Source: Virgisporangium ochraceum
GTDB lineage: Bacteria; Actinomycetota; Actinomycetes; Mycobacteriales; Micromonosporaceae
Assembly: GCF_016863655.1 (NCBI RefSeq)
Contig: NZ_BOPH01000025.1
Span: 1 to 64,000, forward strand
Length of the DNA stretch: 64,000 nucleotides
Reading direction: 5' to 3'
The position numbers and the translations under genes are program-made. This document shows, in pieces, positions 35,870 to 43,293 of this stretch. The notes beneath the pieces were generated by a model. That model did no database searches. It saw only the letters and a program-made list of their open reading frames with translations, and had not been told where the DNA came from. The stretch's first letter is position 1. Every line of letters starts with the position of its first letter.

Positions 35870-36469
35870 ATGAAGGTCCGCGCCGTCGCCGTGAAGGTCC
35901 GCACCGTCGGCGTCGTTCTGACGGTCGTCGCCGCCGTGGTGGTCGTCGTGGCGGCCGCCGTCGACGGGCCGCGTCGCCCGCCGCTCGAACTGCCCGCGGC
36001 CAGCGCTTTCCCGGCGGGGCCGTGCCGGGAGGTGGCCGACCCGGTGCTGTCGCTGGGACGGTTCACGTACGAGAACACCGGCGCGGAGCGCCTGCCCGCG
36101 CGGGCGTATCCGTTCCTGCGCCAGCGCGCCGAGCAGTTGGCAGCGGTCCGCGACAAGGTGAACGTGCCAGGCGGCACTCCACCAGGCAGCACTTCACCAG
36201 GCAGCACTTCACCAGGCAGCGCTTCACCAGGCAGCGCTTCACCAGGCAGCGCGGTGACAGGAGGCGCAGTGACAGGCGGCGGAACACCCACTGCCACTCC
36301 GAGCGCGGATCCCGCGCAGCAAGCGCTTTCCCCGCGTATCGACCCCGTGCTCACCGCCATCGGTTTCCTGCGTCTGCGGCCCGGTAGGGCATACGACCCG
36401 GCGCTCCTCCGCGACCTCGAGGACGCGCGGTCCGCACTCCAACGCGCGTGCGTCAGCAGGCGTGACTGA
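35870..36469 (+). CDS. Small signal-anchored protein with PGSTS repeats
   Basis: A 199-residue protein not recognised as a known family. It has a Lys/Arg-containing N-terminus, one hydrophobic segment (VGVVLTVVAAVVVVVAAAV) and an extracytoplasmic part with one Cys near the start (PAGPCREVADPV) and one near the end (QRACVSRRD), perhaps a disulfide. In the middle a 15-bp tandem repeat encodes PGSTS/PGSAS units (about residues 100-128), a flexible linker. ATG 35870 follows GGAGG. It is downstream of the soluble DUF4331 gene and may belong to the same surface system. Palindrome copies are at 35998 and 36318. Confidence 0.7.
   Translation: MKVRAVAVKVRTVGVVLTVVAAVVVVVAAAVDGPRRPPLELPAASAFPAGPCREVADPVLSLGRFTYENTGAERLPARAYPFLRQRAEQLAAVRDKVNVPGGTPPGSTSPGSTSPGSASPGSASPGSAVTGGAVTGGGTPTATPSADPAQQALSPRIDPVLTAIGFLRLRPGRAYDPALLRDLEDARSALQRACVSRRD
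36166..36255 (+). repeat. 15-bp tandem repeat inside the small anchored protein gene
   Basis: Six units of ACCAGGCAGCACTTC, the first and last degenerate and the middle four nearly identical. It is in frame, five codons per unit, so copy number can vary without a frameshift. Confidence 0.85.
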
Positions 36470-36565
36470 GCGCCGGGCATTCATTCATCGGCGGAGCGTT
36501 TGTGTGGACCCACTGTTCTGGCACGCTCTTGGTACCTGAACGCCCAGAGCCAGGCGGAGGTGCCC

Positions 36566-37480
36566 GTGTCGACCCGGTTGGGCACGATTCACGAACGCAC
36601 GATTCACGAACGTCGGTGGACCGCTGGTGCGGAGGTCCTGCTCGGCGAGTACGCGTTCCTCCTGCGACAGCAGGTCGAGGAGCGCACCGCGACCGACCGG
36701 TCCTGGGTGTGGAGGGAGGCCGACGCGACCCCGATCGCCACCACCGTGGCGGCCGGCGTCCGCGTGCGGTTGCGCCAGGTGGTGCTGCGGCGGCTGAGCC
36801 GCCACGGCGCACAGCTGCGTGACGGGCTGGGTGCGCAGGCCGACCTTCTGTCCACCATGGACGGTGCGTACGGGCTGCCCCATCTCGTCGGGCGCCACGA
36901 CGACGGTGGGCGCACCACGCTCGTCACCACGTTGGCCACCGCCCCGGCGTGGCGCGACGGGTACGGGCCGGGCCGGCGACCGCTCGACCGGCTGACCGCG
37001 GCGGCCGCCCTGGCGGCCGCAACGGCGTTGTGCGGCGCCCTCGGCGACCTGCACCGCCTCGGATACGCCCACCGCGCCCTGAGCCCCGACACGGTGCTGC
37101 TGCTCGACCGGTACCGCATCGGCACCCCCCGCGACCTCGGCCTGGCCGGTTTCCGCGCGGCGCCGGGCGAGGGTCCCGACGGATACCGCGCACCGGAGCA
37201 GGTGGAGCCGGCGGACCCGCGCATGGGTGTCACCGGTCGACGGCCCGGACCGGCGACCGACATCTACCAGGTGGCGGCGCTGATCTACCACACGCTCACC
37301 GGCCGCCGCGCCGGACCGGCGCCGAACCCGCCCATCCGCGCCGCGGTAAGCGGTTTCCCGTCGGCCGTCGACGCCGTGATCACCAGCGCCCTGTCCATGG
37401 ACCCGCGCCGGCGACCGTCGAGCATCGGAGCCCTCGCGGAGGCGTTGACCCTGGCGCGTACCACGCTCGTCGCCGCCTGA
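36566..37480 (+). CDS. Catalytically dead Ser/Thr protein kinase (pseudokinase)
   Basis: The 304-residue protein keeps the C-lobe outline of bacterial Hanks-type kinases: HRALSPDTVLL in place of HRDxxxxN, YRAPEQ in place of APE, and DIYQVAALIYHTLTG for helix F. The catalytic Asp is Ala171 and the metal-binding Asn is Thr. There is no DFG (DLGLAGF instead) and no glycine-rich loop or obvious VAIK lysine, so phosphotransfer is not expected. No membrane segment is present. GTG 36566 follows GGCGGAGG. The N-terminus carries a TIHER-TIHER duplication from an exact 15-bp tandem repeat (36583-36612). It probably has a scaffolding or regulatory role. Confidence 0.75.
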   Translation: MSTRLGTIHERTIHERRWTAGAEVLLGEYAFLLRQQVEERTATDRSWVWREADATPIATTVAAGVRVRLRQVVLRRLSRHGAQLRDGLGAQADLLSTMDGAYGLPHLVGRHDDGGRTTLVTTLATAPAWRDGYGPGRRPLDRLTAAAALAAATALCGALGDLHRLGYAHRALSPDTVLLLDRYRIGTPRDLGLAGFRAAPGEGPDGYRAPEQVEPADPRMGVTGRRPGPATDIYQVAALIYHTLTGRRAGPAPNPPIRAAVSGFPSAVDAVITSALSMDPRRRPSSIGALAEALTLARTTLVAA

Positions 37481-37611
37481 CAATCCCGTGCCGGAGCGGC
37501 ATTGATTCGAATCACGCGGGTCCGGGTACGGTTCTGGACGGCACGGCCGTCGCCGCGGCCATAGGGTTGGCGGGGACACACGGGACGAGAATCGCGAGCA
37601 CGGAGGTCGCC

Positions 37612-37956
37612 ATGTTCGGACGCACCAGCAAGACCGCAAAGGCACAGGAGATCGCCGAGGACGCCTGGGACGCCCTCGTCTCCACCTGGGAGTCGGCCCG
37701 CGACCGCACCGGCGACCTGGTGGTCGACACGGGTGACCGGGTCGGTTCGGCGAAGGACGAGGCGTGGCGCCGCGCCGGCAACGCCCTCGACGCCCTGGCC
37801 GGGCGCAGCCCGAGCAGGCCGTGGGCACTGGTCTTCGCGGCTGTCGCCGCCGGTGCCGCCCTGGGCTGGGTCGCCGCCACGGCGATCGGTCGCCAGTCGA
37901 GCCTGCCGGCCTTCGACGCCGAGACCGAGCCGAGCGACCTCCCGACCACGAGCTGA
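37612..37956 (+). CDS. Small single-membrane-pass protein, uncharacterised
   Basis: A 114-residue protein with an amphipathic helical N-terminal half (EDAWDALVSTWESARDRTGDL), one hydrophobic segment (WALVFAAVAAGAALGWVAATAI) and a short acidic C-terminal tail. It resembles small DUF883/YtxH-like actinobacterial proteins only in outline. SD GGAGG lies six nt before ATG 37612. Codon use matches its neighbours, so the gene is probably real. It is followed by a strong hairpin. Confidence 0.7.
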   Translation: MFGRTSKTAKAQEIAEDAWDALVSTWESARDRTGDLVVDTGDRVGSAKDEAWRRAGNALDALAGRSPSRPWALVFAAVAAGAALGWVAATAIGRQSSLPAFDAETEPSDLPTTS

Positions 37957-37961
37957 CGGCA

Positions 37962-37992
37962 GCCTCGAGCCGGCACGGCGCCGGCTCGAGGC
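37962..37992 (+). terminator. Terminator hairpin
   Basis: GCCTCGAGCCGG (37962-37973) pairs perfectly with CCGGCTCGAGGC (37981-37992). The rest of the 250-bp gap to the next gene contains an 18-bp direct repeat, GGCCGCCCAGGTCAAGGG, once near 37998 and once near 38049. Confidence 0.75.
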
Positions 37993-38209
37993 CACAGGCC
38001 GCCCAGGTCAAGGGGGCCGCCCAGTCCAAACAGGCCAAAGAGGCCACCGGCCGCCCAGGTCAAGGGCGGCGAAAGGTCGGGCACCGAGCGCAAACCATCC
38101 CGTATGCAGCCTTAGGACCCGTGGCGAACCAGCCGGTAGCAAATTTGTGATCTAACGAAGCCCTGGTGGGGGCACCGCTGACAACCCGCTGTTGCTAGGG
38201 TGTGCGGCC

Positions 38210-38473
38210 GTGAGCATGTATCCACCACCTGGCGGCGGCTACGCCGGGCAAGTTTCCGACAAGAGCAAGCTGGTCGCCGGCCTGCTGGGCATCCTCCTGG
38301 GCGGCTTCGGCGCCGGACGCTTCTACACGGGCCACACCGGCATGGCGATCGGACAGATCGCGGCCACGTGGCTCACCTGTGGTCTGGGTGGCCTGTGGCC
38401 GCTCATCGACGGCATCCTGATCCTGGTCAAGGGCGGTACCGACGCGCAGGGTCGAATCCTCCGCGACCAGTAG
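38210..38473 (+). CDS. TM2-domain membrane protein
   Basis: An 87-residue protein with a Pro/Gly/Tyr N-terminus and a TM2 domain: two membrane segments (LVAGLLGILLGGFGAGRFY and IGQIAATWLTCGLGGLWPLIDGILIL) with the family GRFYTGHTGMAIGQ turn and WPLIDGI. The function of bacterial TM2 proteins is unknown. GTG 38210 lies nine nt after TAGGG; ATG 38216 is the alternative. Confidence 0.85.
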   Translation: MSMYPPPGGGYAGQVSDKSKLVAGLLGILLGGFGAGRFYTGHTGMAIGQIAATWLTCGLGGLWPLIDGILILVKGGTDAQGRILRDQ

Positions 38474-38526
38474 CATCCGCGGTTCCGGCGGCTCATGGGG
38501 ATGATCCGCCGGTTCCCAGTTCCACT

Positions 38527-38555
38527 CGGCCGACCGGCGCCATGCCGGTCGGCCG
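38527..38555 (+). terminator. Terminator hairpin after the TM2 gene
   Basis: CGGCCGACCGGC (38527-38538) pairs perfectly with GCCGGTCGGCCG (38544-38555) with a five-nt loop. Confidence 0.7.
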
Positions 38556-38613
38556 CCTGACTTTGGCGCCCTGATCGGGCACATCCGATCGGGCGCACCG
38601 GAACGAAGGCCGC

Positions 38614-40752
38614 ATGTCCGGTTCAGCTCGCGTGAAGCCGCTGGTCGCGTCGGGTCCGGCTCGCCCGACCGCGGCCGCGGCCGGTTCGGCCCGCGTGACG
38701 GCGCTGGTCGCGGCCGGGTTCGCGCTGGTCGCCGGCGCCGGCATCGGGCTGGCGGCGATCGCCGGCTTCGGAGCGGCGCCGGGCGGCGTCGGGGCCGTCC
38801 TCACGCTCGCGGTCGCGTCGGGGTTGGGCTGGGCCGCCGCCCCGCTGGTCCGCGCGGCACACGCGGCCGCGCGTGGCACCGCCCCACCCACCGTCGGACC
38901 GGCGGAAAGCGCCACCAGAGCGGACAGCGTCACCAGGGCGGAACGCGCGGGACCGGCAGGAAGCGCGGAGAAACCAGAAGGCGCAACGGGACCCGCCACG
39001 AGCACCCCCGATCTCGCGGAACGCGCACCGGCGAAGGTCCCCCGCTCCCACCGCCGCCCCTCGTTGGCGTCGCCGGTGCGCACCGCCGTGGTGGCGGGCG
39101 CCGTCGTCCTGCTCGGGCTGGTCTGCTGGCTGCACCCCGGCGAACCCGGCCGCGTCCTCTTCGGGCTGGCCCGCGCGACCGTCGGACTCGTCGTCTACGC
39201 GCTGCCGCTCGTGCCGTTGCTCGCGCTCGTGCCCACCGGCCCGCGCACGCCCGTCGCGTGGGTGGCGCTCTGGCGGGACAGGAAAGCCCTCGCCCTCGGC
39301 CTGTCGGCGGCCCGGCTCGTCCGTGACGCGGTTCTCGGGCGGGCCGCCGGGCTGGTGCTGGCCACGGTGGCGGTGCTCCACCTGCTCCGCGGCCGGCCGG
39401 GGCTCGAGGACAGCGCTTACCAGCTCGCCGGCGGGCTCCTCGGGATCGTCACGGCCACGCCGCTGTCCGGGCTGCTCTCCCCCGCGGGCGCGTTCGGGGT
39501 GCTGGTGGCGGTCGTGGCGAGCGTCGCGACGGTGACCGCCGGGCGCCTGTACCGCCCGCTCGGGCGCTACCCGGCGCTGGCCGTGCTCGTGCTGCTCGTG
39601 CTCGCGCCGCTCGGCGCGGGTGGGGTGTCGAACCGGGTCGGCTACCGGCACTTCCTCGGCGCCGACGGCGACCGCGTGGTCGTGATCGCCGGCCTGTCGC
39701 CGCACCACCGGCACGAGACGTACGACGCCGGCGTCGGCCTCGCCGACCTGCCGGGGCCCCTGCACCCGGTCCTGAGAAAGGGCTTTCCCGTGGCCGACCG
39801 CGACGACGGCGCGCGCGTCGCGGCGGCCCTCGCCGACCCCGCGAAGGCCGCCACCGACGGCTTCCCCGACGGCGGGCTGACGCTGCGCACCGGCGAGTGC
39901 TTCAGCTTCGTCGGCGGCACGTCGAACTTCCGGTACACGGTGCCGTGCAACGGCGAGCACACCGGCGAGGTCTTCTACGTCGGGCGGCTGCCGTTCGCCC
40001 GGGACCCCGGCGCCGAGGTCCGCACGGCCGCCGCCCGCGGCGCCTGCGAGAAGGCCTACGGCGGGTACCTCGGCGCCCCGTACGGCACGTCGTACCTGCC
40101 GATCGAGCCGCCCGTCGTGCGGCGCGACGAGGCCGCGCCACACCGGCGCGACCTCGTCGCCTGCCTGTTCGCCGCGCTGGGACCGTGGCCGCTCAAGGGC
40201 ACCCGCACGGTGGCGACGCTGCAGCAGCCGCTCGACTGGTCGCCCGGCCCGGGCTGCGCCGTCGAGGCGGGCCTGCGGTTCACCGCGGCGCAGCCGGCAC
40301 AGGTCTGCGTGGCGCCCGGACGGGCGGTCACCGCGGCCGGCACCGCGCCGATCGTCATCGACGCCGAGTTCCAGCCGGTCGGGCGGGGCGCCGGAAGCGG
40401 ACGGGTGGGCGTCGCGTGCGTCGGGGCGGACGCGGCCTCCGGCTACTACGCCACGGTCGGCGGCGACGGCGTCCTCACGCTCGTGAAGCGGCAGGGCAGC
40501 GCGCAGGCGTCGTTGGGCGCCGCGGGGAAAGCGCGTTCCTCTCCGAGCCCGCAGACCGCGGTCACCCAGGTTCAGCTGACCTGCCGGCCGGAGGGGACAG
40601 GGGTGCAGGTCGTCGCCTCCGCGGGGAAGGGCCGCGAGATCACCCTGACCGACGCGCAGGGCATCACGACGATCAGCCCGCGGCTCGTGGTCGAGTCCGT
40701 CGAGGCCCCGGTGACCGCGGCGGTCACCCTGTTCACCGCCAGGGTCGTCTGA
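38614..40752 (+). CDS. Large membrane protein with FtsK-like N-terminal helices and septum-formation-type domain
   Basis: A 712-residue protein. Residues 25-80 contain two membrane segments, then a low-complexity Ala/Glu/Thr/Arg stretch (about 85-150). A second group of helices between 155 and 350 resembles multi-pass bundles. After about residue 420 an extracytoplasmic domain has GECFSFVGGTSNFRYTVPCNGEHTGEVFYVGRLP, the signature of septum-formation (PF13845-type) domains of actinobacterial membrane proteins, with further paired cysteines. A beta-rich C-terminal region (about 540-712) is unassigned. Palindrome-like copies occur at 38904, 39281, 39408, 39775 and 40526, the densest of any gene here. 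Confidence 0.75.
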   Translation: MSGSARVKPLVASGPARPTAAAAGSARVTALVAAGFALVAGAGIGLAAIAGFGAAPGGVGAVLTLAVASGLGWAAAPLVRAAHAAARGTAPPTVGPAESATRADSVTRAERAGPAGSAEKPEGATGPATSTPDLAERAPAKVPRSHRRPSLASPVRTAVVAGAVVLLGLVCWLHPGEPGRVLFGLARATVGLVVYALPLVPLLALVPTGPRTPVAWVALWRDRKALALGLSAARLVRDAVLGRAAGLVLATVAVLHLLRGRPGLEDSAYQLAGGLLGIVTATPLSGLLSPAGAFGVLVAVVASVATVTAGRLYRPLGRYPALAVLVLLVLAPLGAGGVSNRVGYRHFLGADGDRVVVIAGLSPHHRHETYDAGVGLADLPGPLHPVLRKGFPVADRDDGARVAAALADPAKAATDGFPDGGLTLRTGECFSFVGGTSNFRYTVPCNGEHTGEVFYVGRLPFARDPGAEVRTAAARGACEKAYGGYLGAPYGTSYLPIEPPVVRRDEAAPHRRDLVACLFAALGPWPLKGTRTVATLQQPLDWSPGPGCAVEAGLRFTAAQPAQVCVAPGRAVTAAGTAPIVIDAEFQPVGRGAGSGRVGVACVGADAASGYYATVGGDGVLTLVKRQGSAQASLGAAGKARSSPSPQTAVTQVQLTCRPEGTGVQVVASAGKGREITLTDAQGITTISPRLVVESVEAPVTAAVTLFTARVV

Positions 40753-40755
40753 CCG

Positions 40756-42399
40756 TCAGACGCTGGCCCACACCGTGGTGTCGCCGGGCACGGTGCCGCC
40801 GGGCCCGATCGGTCCGCTCGACAGCAGCGGCCAGGCGCCGTCGGGCAGCCGCACCGGTTCGGTGCCCGTGTTGGCGACCACCAGCGTCGACCCGTTCCGG
40901 ACCGAGAGCACCGCTCCCGCGTCGGGCCCCAGGATCGTCAGCTCCCCCAGTCCCAACCCGCGTTCACGGCGCAGCCGCAGCGCCGCGCGGTACAGCTCCA
41001 GCGTGGAACCGTCGACACCGCGCTGCCGGTCGGGCGCGAGCTCGCCGTACGCCGGCGGCTGCGGCAGCCAGCTCGCGCCCGTCGGCGAGAACCCGTACGC
41101 CGGCGCGTCGGACCGCCACGGGACCGGCACCCGGCACCCGTCGCGGCCGCGGGACGTGAACGACGACCGCCGCCACGTCGGGTCCTGCCGGACGTCGTCG
41201 GGCAGCGTGGTGTGCTCGGGCAGGCCGAGCTCCTCGCCCTGGTACAGGTACGCCGCACCGGGCAGCGCCAGCATCAGCAGCGTCGCGGCCCGCGCGCGGC
41301 GCAGGCCCAGCTCCGCGTCGGGCTGCGGGTCGTCGGCGCCGACCCCGGTCCGCGGCGCCTCATCCGTCGGAAAGCCCAGGCGGGACGCGTGGCGCACGAC
41401 ATCGTGGTTCGACAGCACCCACGTCGTCGGGGCTCCCACGCCCGCACCCGCCGCCAGCGAGCGCGCGATGAGCGGGCGCAGGGCGTCGGCCTCCCACGGC
41501 GCCAGCAGGTACTCGAAGTTGAACGCCTGGTGCATCTCGTCGGGGCGCACGTACCGGGCCAGCCGCTCCGGCGGCTCGACCCACGCCTCGGCCACCAGGA
41601 TCCGGTCGGGCCCGTACGAGTCGAGCACCGACCGCCACTCGCGGTAGATGTCGTGGACAGTCTCCTGGTCCCACATCGGCGGCGCCTCGGCATGCGGGTC
41701 GAAGACGACCGGACCGCTGCTGCCGCCGGCCCAGTCGATCCGGTCGAGCTGCTTCACCAGCCCGTGCGCCACGTCGACCCGGAACCCGTCGACCCCGCGG
41801 TCGAGCCAGAACCGCAGGATGTCGTCGAACTCGGCGCGCACCGCCGGGTGGTCCCAGTTGAAGTCGGGCTGACGGACGTCGAACAGGTGCAGGTACCACT
41901 GGCCGGGCCGGCCGTCGGGCTCGGTGATCCGGGTCCACGCCGGGCCGCCGAAGACGCTGGCCCAGCCGCCCGGCGGCTCGTCACCGCCGGGCCCGCGGCC
42001 GTCCTGGAACACGTACCGCTCACGCATCGGGTGACCGGGACCCCCGGCGACGGCCGCCCGGAACCACTCGTGCTCGTCGGAGCTGTGGTTCGGCACGAGG
42101 TCGACGATGATCCGCAGCCCCAGTTCCTTCGCCCGGGCCACCAGCTTGTCGAAGTCGCCGAGCGTGCCGAAGAGGGGGTCGACCGACCGGTAGTCGGCGA
42201 CGTCGTAGCCCGCGTCGGCCTGCGGCGACGGGTAGAACGGCGACAGCCAGACGGCGTCGACGCCGAGATCGGCCAGGTGGTCGAGGCGGGAGGCGATGCC
42301 CGGCAGGTCACCGAACCCGTCGCCGTCGGAGTCGGCGAACGAGCGCGGGTACACCTGGTAGATGACGGCGCTGCGCCACCACTCGTCGTTGGTGCCCAT
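40756..42399 (-). CDS. GH13 alpha-glucosidase/oligo-1,6-glucosidase-like enzyme
   Basis: A 547-residue cytoplasmic GH13 enzyme. Catalytic residues are readable: nucleophile Asp209 in GFRVDVA, acid/base Glu271 in LVAEAWV and Asp333 in SNHDVVRH. WWRSAVIYQVYPRSF opens the barrel, and GDLPGIASRLDHLADLGVDA is typical of the GH13 alpha-glucosidase subfamilies. The start ATG 42399 is chosen because homologous proteins begin at this point. It lies upstream of an alpha-glucoside-type ABC operon on the same strand, so it probably hydrolyses the imported maltose- or trehalose-like sugar. Confidence 0.92.
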   Translation of the reverse strand: MGTNDEWWRSAVIYQVYPRSFADSDGDGFGDLPGIASRLDHLADLGVDAVWLSPFYPSPQADAGYDVADYRSVDPLFGTLGDFDKLVARAKELGLRIIVDLVPNHSSDEHEWFRAAVAGGPGHPMRERYVFQDGRGPGGDEPPGGWASVFGGPAWTRITEPDGRPGQWYLHLFDVRQPDFNWDHPAVRAEFDDILRFWLDRGVDGFRVDVAHGLVKQLDRIDWAGGSSGPVVFDPHAEAPPMWDQETVHDIYREWRSVLDSYGPDRILVAEAWVEPPERLARYVRPDEMHQAFNFEYLLAPWEADALRPLIARSLAAGAGVGAPTTWVLSNHDVVRHASRLGFPTDEAPRTGVGADDPQPDAELGLRRARAATLLMLALPGAAYLYQGEELGLPEHTTLPDDVRQDPTWRRSSFTSRGRDGCRVPVPWRSDAPAYGFSPTGASWLPQPPAYGELAPDRQRGVDGSTLELYRAALRLRRERGLGLGELTILGPDAGAVLSVRNGSTLVVANTGTEPVRLPDGAWPLLSSGPIGPGGTVPGDTTVWASV

Positions 42400-42489
42400 C
42401 GGCCAACTGTAGGCGGCAACCTGTCGCAGCCCCGCGCCCGTCGGTAAATTGAGAGGACACCCGCCCAGGTCACGCATGGATAGGTCGAC

Positions 42490-43125
42490 ATGGACGACGA
42501 CCGGCACCTCGAGATAACCCCCGTCACCGTCACCGTCCTCCCGGCGGAACTACCGGAGGACGAACGGGAGGGCGCGGCCGACGCACCGCCGCCGCCCGAC
42601 CGCACCGTCCTGAGGCTGAAGATCGCGTTGGCCGCGGCGGTCGCCGTGGCCGTGGCGCTGGCCGGCGCCCTGTTCTACGTGCGGCACCAGTCGGAGGCGG
42701 AACGCGCGGCCACCGAGGCGATCGCGGCCTACACCAGGGCGTGGAACGCCCACGACTACGCCGCCGTCCGTAAGGCGATGGCGGGCAACGGCACCTTCGC
42801 GGCCAGCGACGCCCTCGACCGCGGCACCCTCTTCACCGCGTACATCGGCCCCGAACTGGAACGCGTCCTGGGCAAGCTCTTCGAAGCCGGCGTCCACCTG
42901 GAGACCCCCGGCACGGTCACCATCGCCGGCGACGACCCCACGAGGGCCTCCATCGCCCAGCAGTTCAGCTACACCGTCTACGGCCTGTCCGTCCAGGAGC
43001 ACGGCATCTCCCACTACACGCTGGGCCCCATCAGCGAGGACAACCGCAAACTCGTGGTGGTCCAACACGTCTTCTGGCGCCCGAGAACCCCAGGCAACCC
43101 CTCCATGCTCTGGATCCTCGAGTAG
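42490..43125 (+). CDS. Membrane-anchored SnoaL/NTF2-like protein
   Basis: A 211-residue protein. The first 45 residues are acidic and Pro-rich (cytoplasmic), one membrane helix follows (IALAAAVAVAVALAGALFYV), and the outer domain begins EAIAAYTRAWNAHDYAAVRKAM, a typical NTF2/SnoaL opening, ending HVFWRPR. Such domains often act as mammalian cell entry-associated or ligand-binding modules; no catalytic role is apparent. It is divergent from the GH13 gene and followed by a very long hairpin. Confidence 0.75.
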   Translation: MDDDRHLEITPVTVTVLPAELPEDEREGAADAPPPPDRTVLRLKIALAAAVAVAVALAGALFYVRHQSEAERAATEAIAAYTRAWNAHDYAAVRKAMAGNGTFAASDALDRGTLFTAYIGPELERVLGKLFEAGVHLETPGTVTIAGDDPTRASIAQQFSYTVYGLSVQEHGISHYTLGPISEDNRKLVVVQHVFWRPRTPGNPSMLWILE

Positions 43126-43196
43126 AAGAAACAACCCCGTCCCACCACCTCCAAGCTCAAAGAGCGCGGGGGGCGGGACCGGCCGCAACCACAAGA

Positions 43197-43276
43197 GGGC
43201 TCCGGGGGCGGAGTGACCCGCGACGGCATAAACGCTGTGAAATCTGCCGTCGCGGGGCACTCCGCCCCCGGAGCCC
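43197..43276. terminator. 32-bp inverted repeat between convergent genes
   Basis: The left arm (43197-43228) and right arm (43245-43276) pair at 31 of 32 positions around a 16-nt loop. It lies between the NTF2-like gene and the end of the ABC operon. It may act as a bidirectional terminator, but its length and near-perfection exceed the other terminators here and would also suit a small mobile palindrome. Confidence 0.75.
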
Positions 43277-43293
43277 CCCACGTGAAAGAGCAA

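Larger units (their letters stand above)
489..40539. repeat. Dispersed palindrome family GGAAAGCGCTTTCC
   Basis: Copies starting at these bases have at most one mismatch to the 14-mer: 489, 1658, 3583 (exact), 6145, 7608, 7641, 19146, 20401, 22141, 23169, 25881, 26514, 28188, 29390, 40526. Copies with two mismatches start at 4925, 5779, 7791, 9112, 20963, 22561, 23797, 24202, 26071, 27347, 35998, 36318, 37345, 39408, 39775. Weaker copies are near 25973, 26478, 38904 and 39281. All but a few lie inside genes, on both strands and in every codon phase. Two lie in promoters as LacI operators. None was seen after 40.54 kb. Confidence 0.9.

Noticed and set aside
36166-36255. Small CRISPR or REP array
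   Set aside because: It is a contiguous in-frame 15-bp coding repeat.
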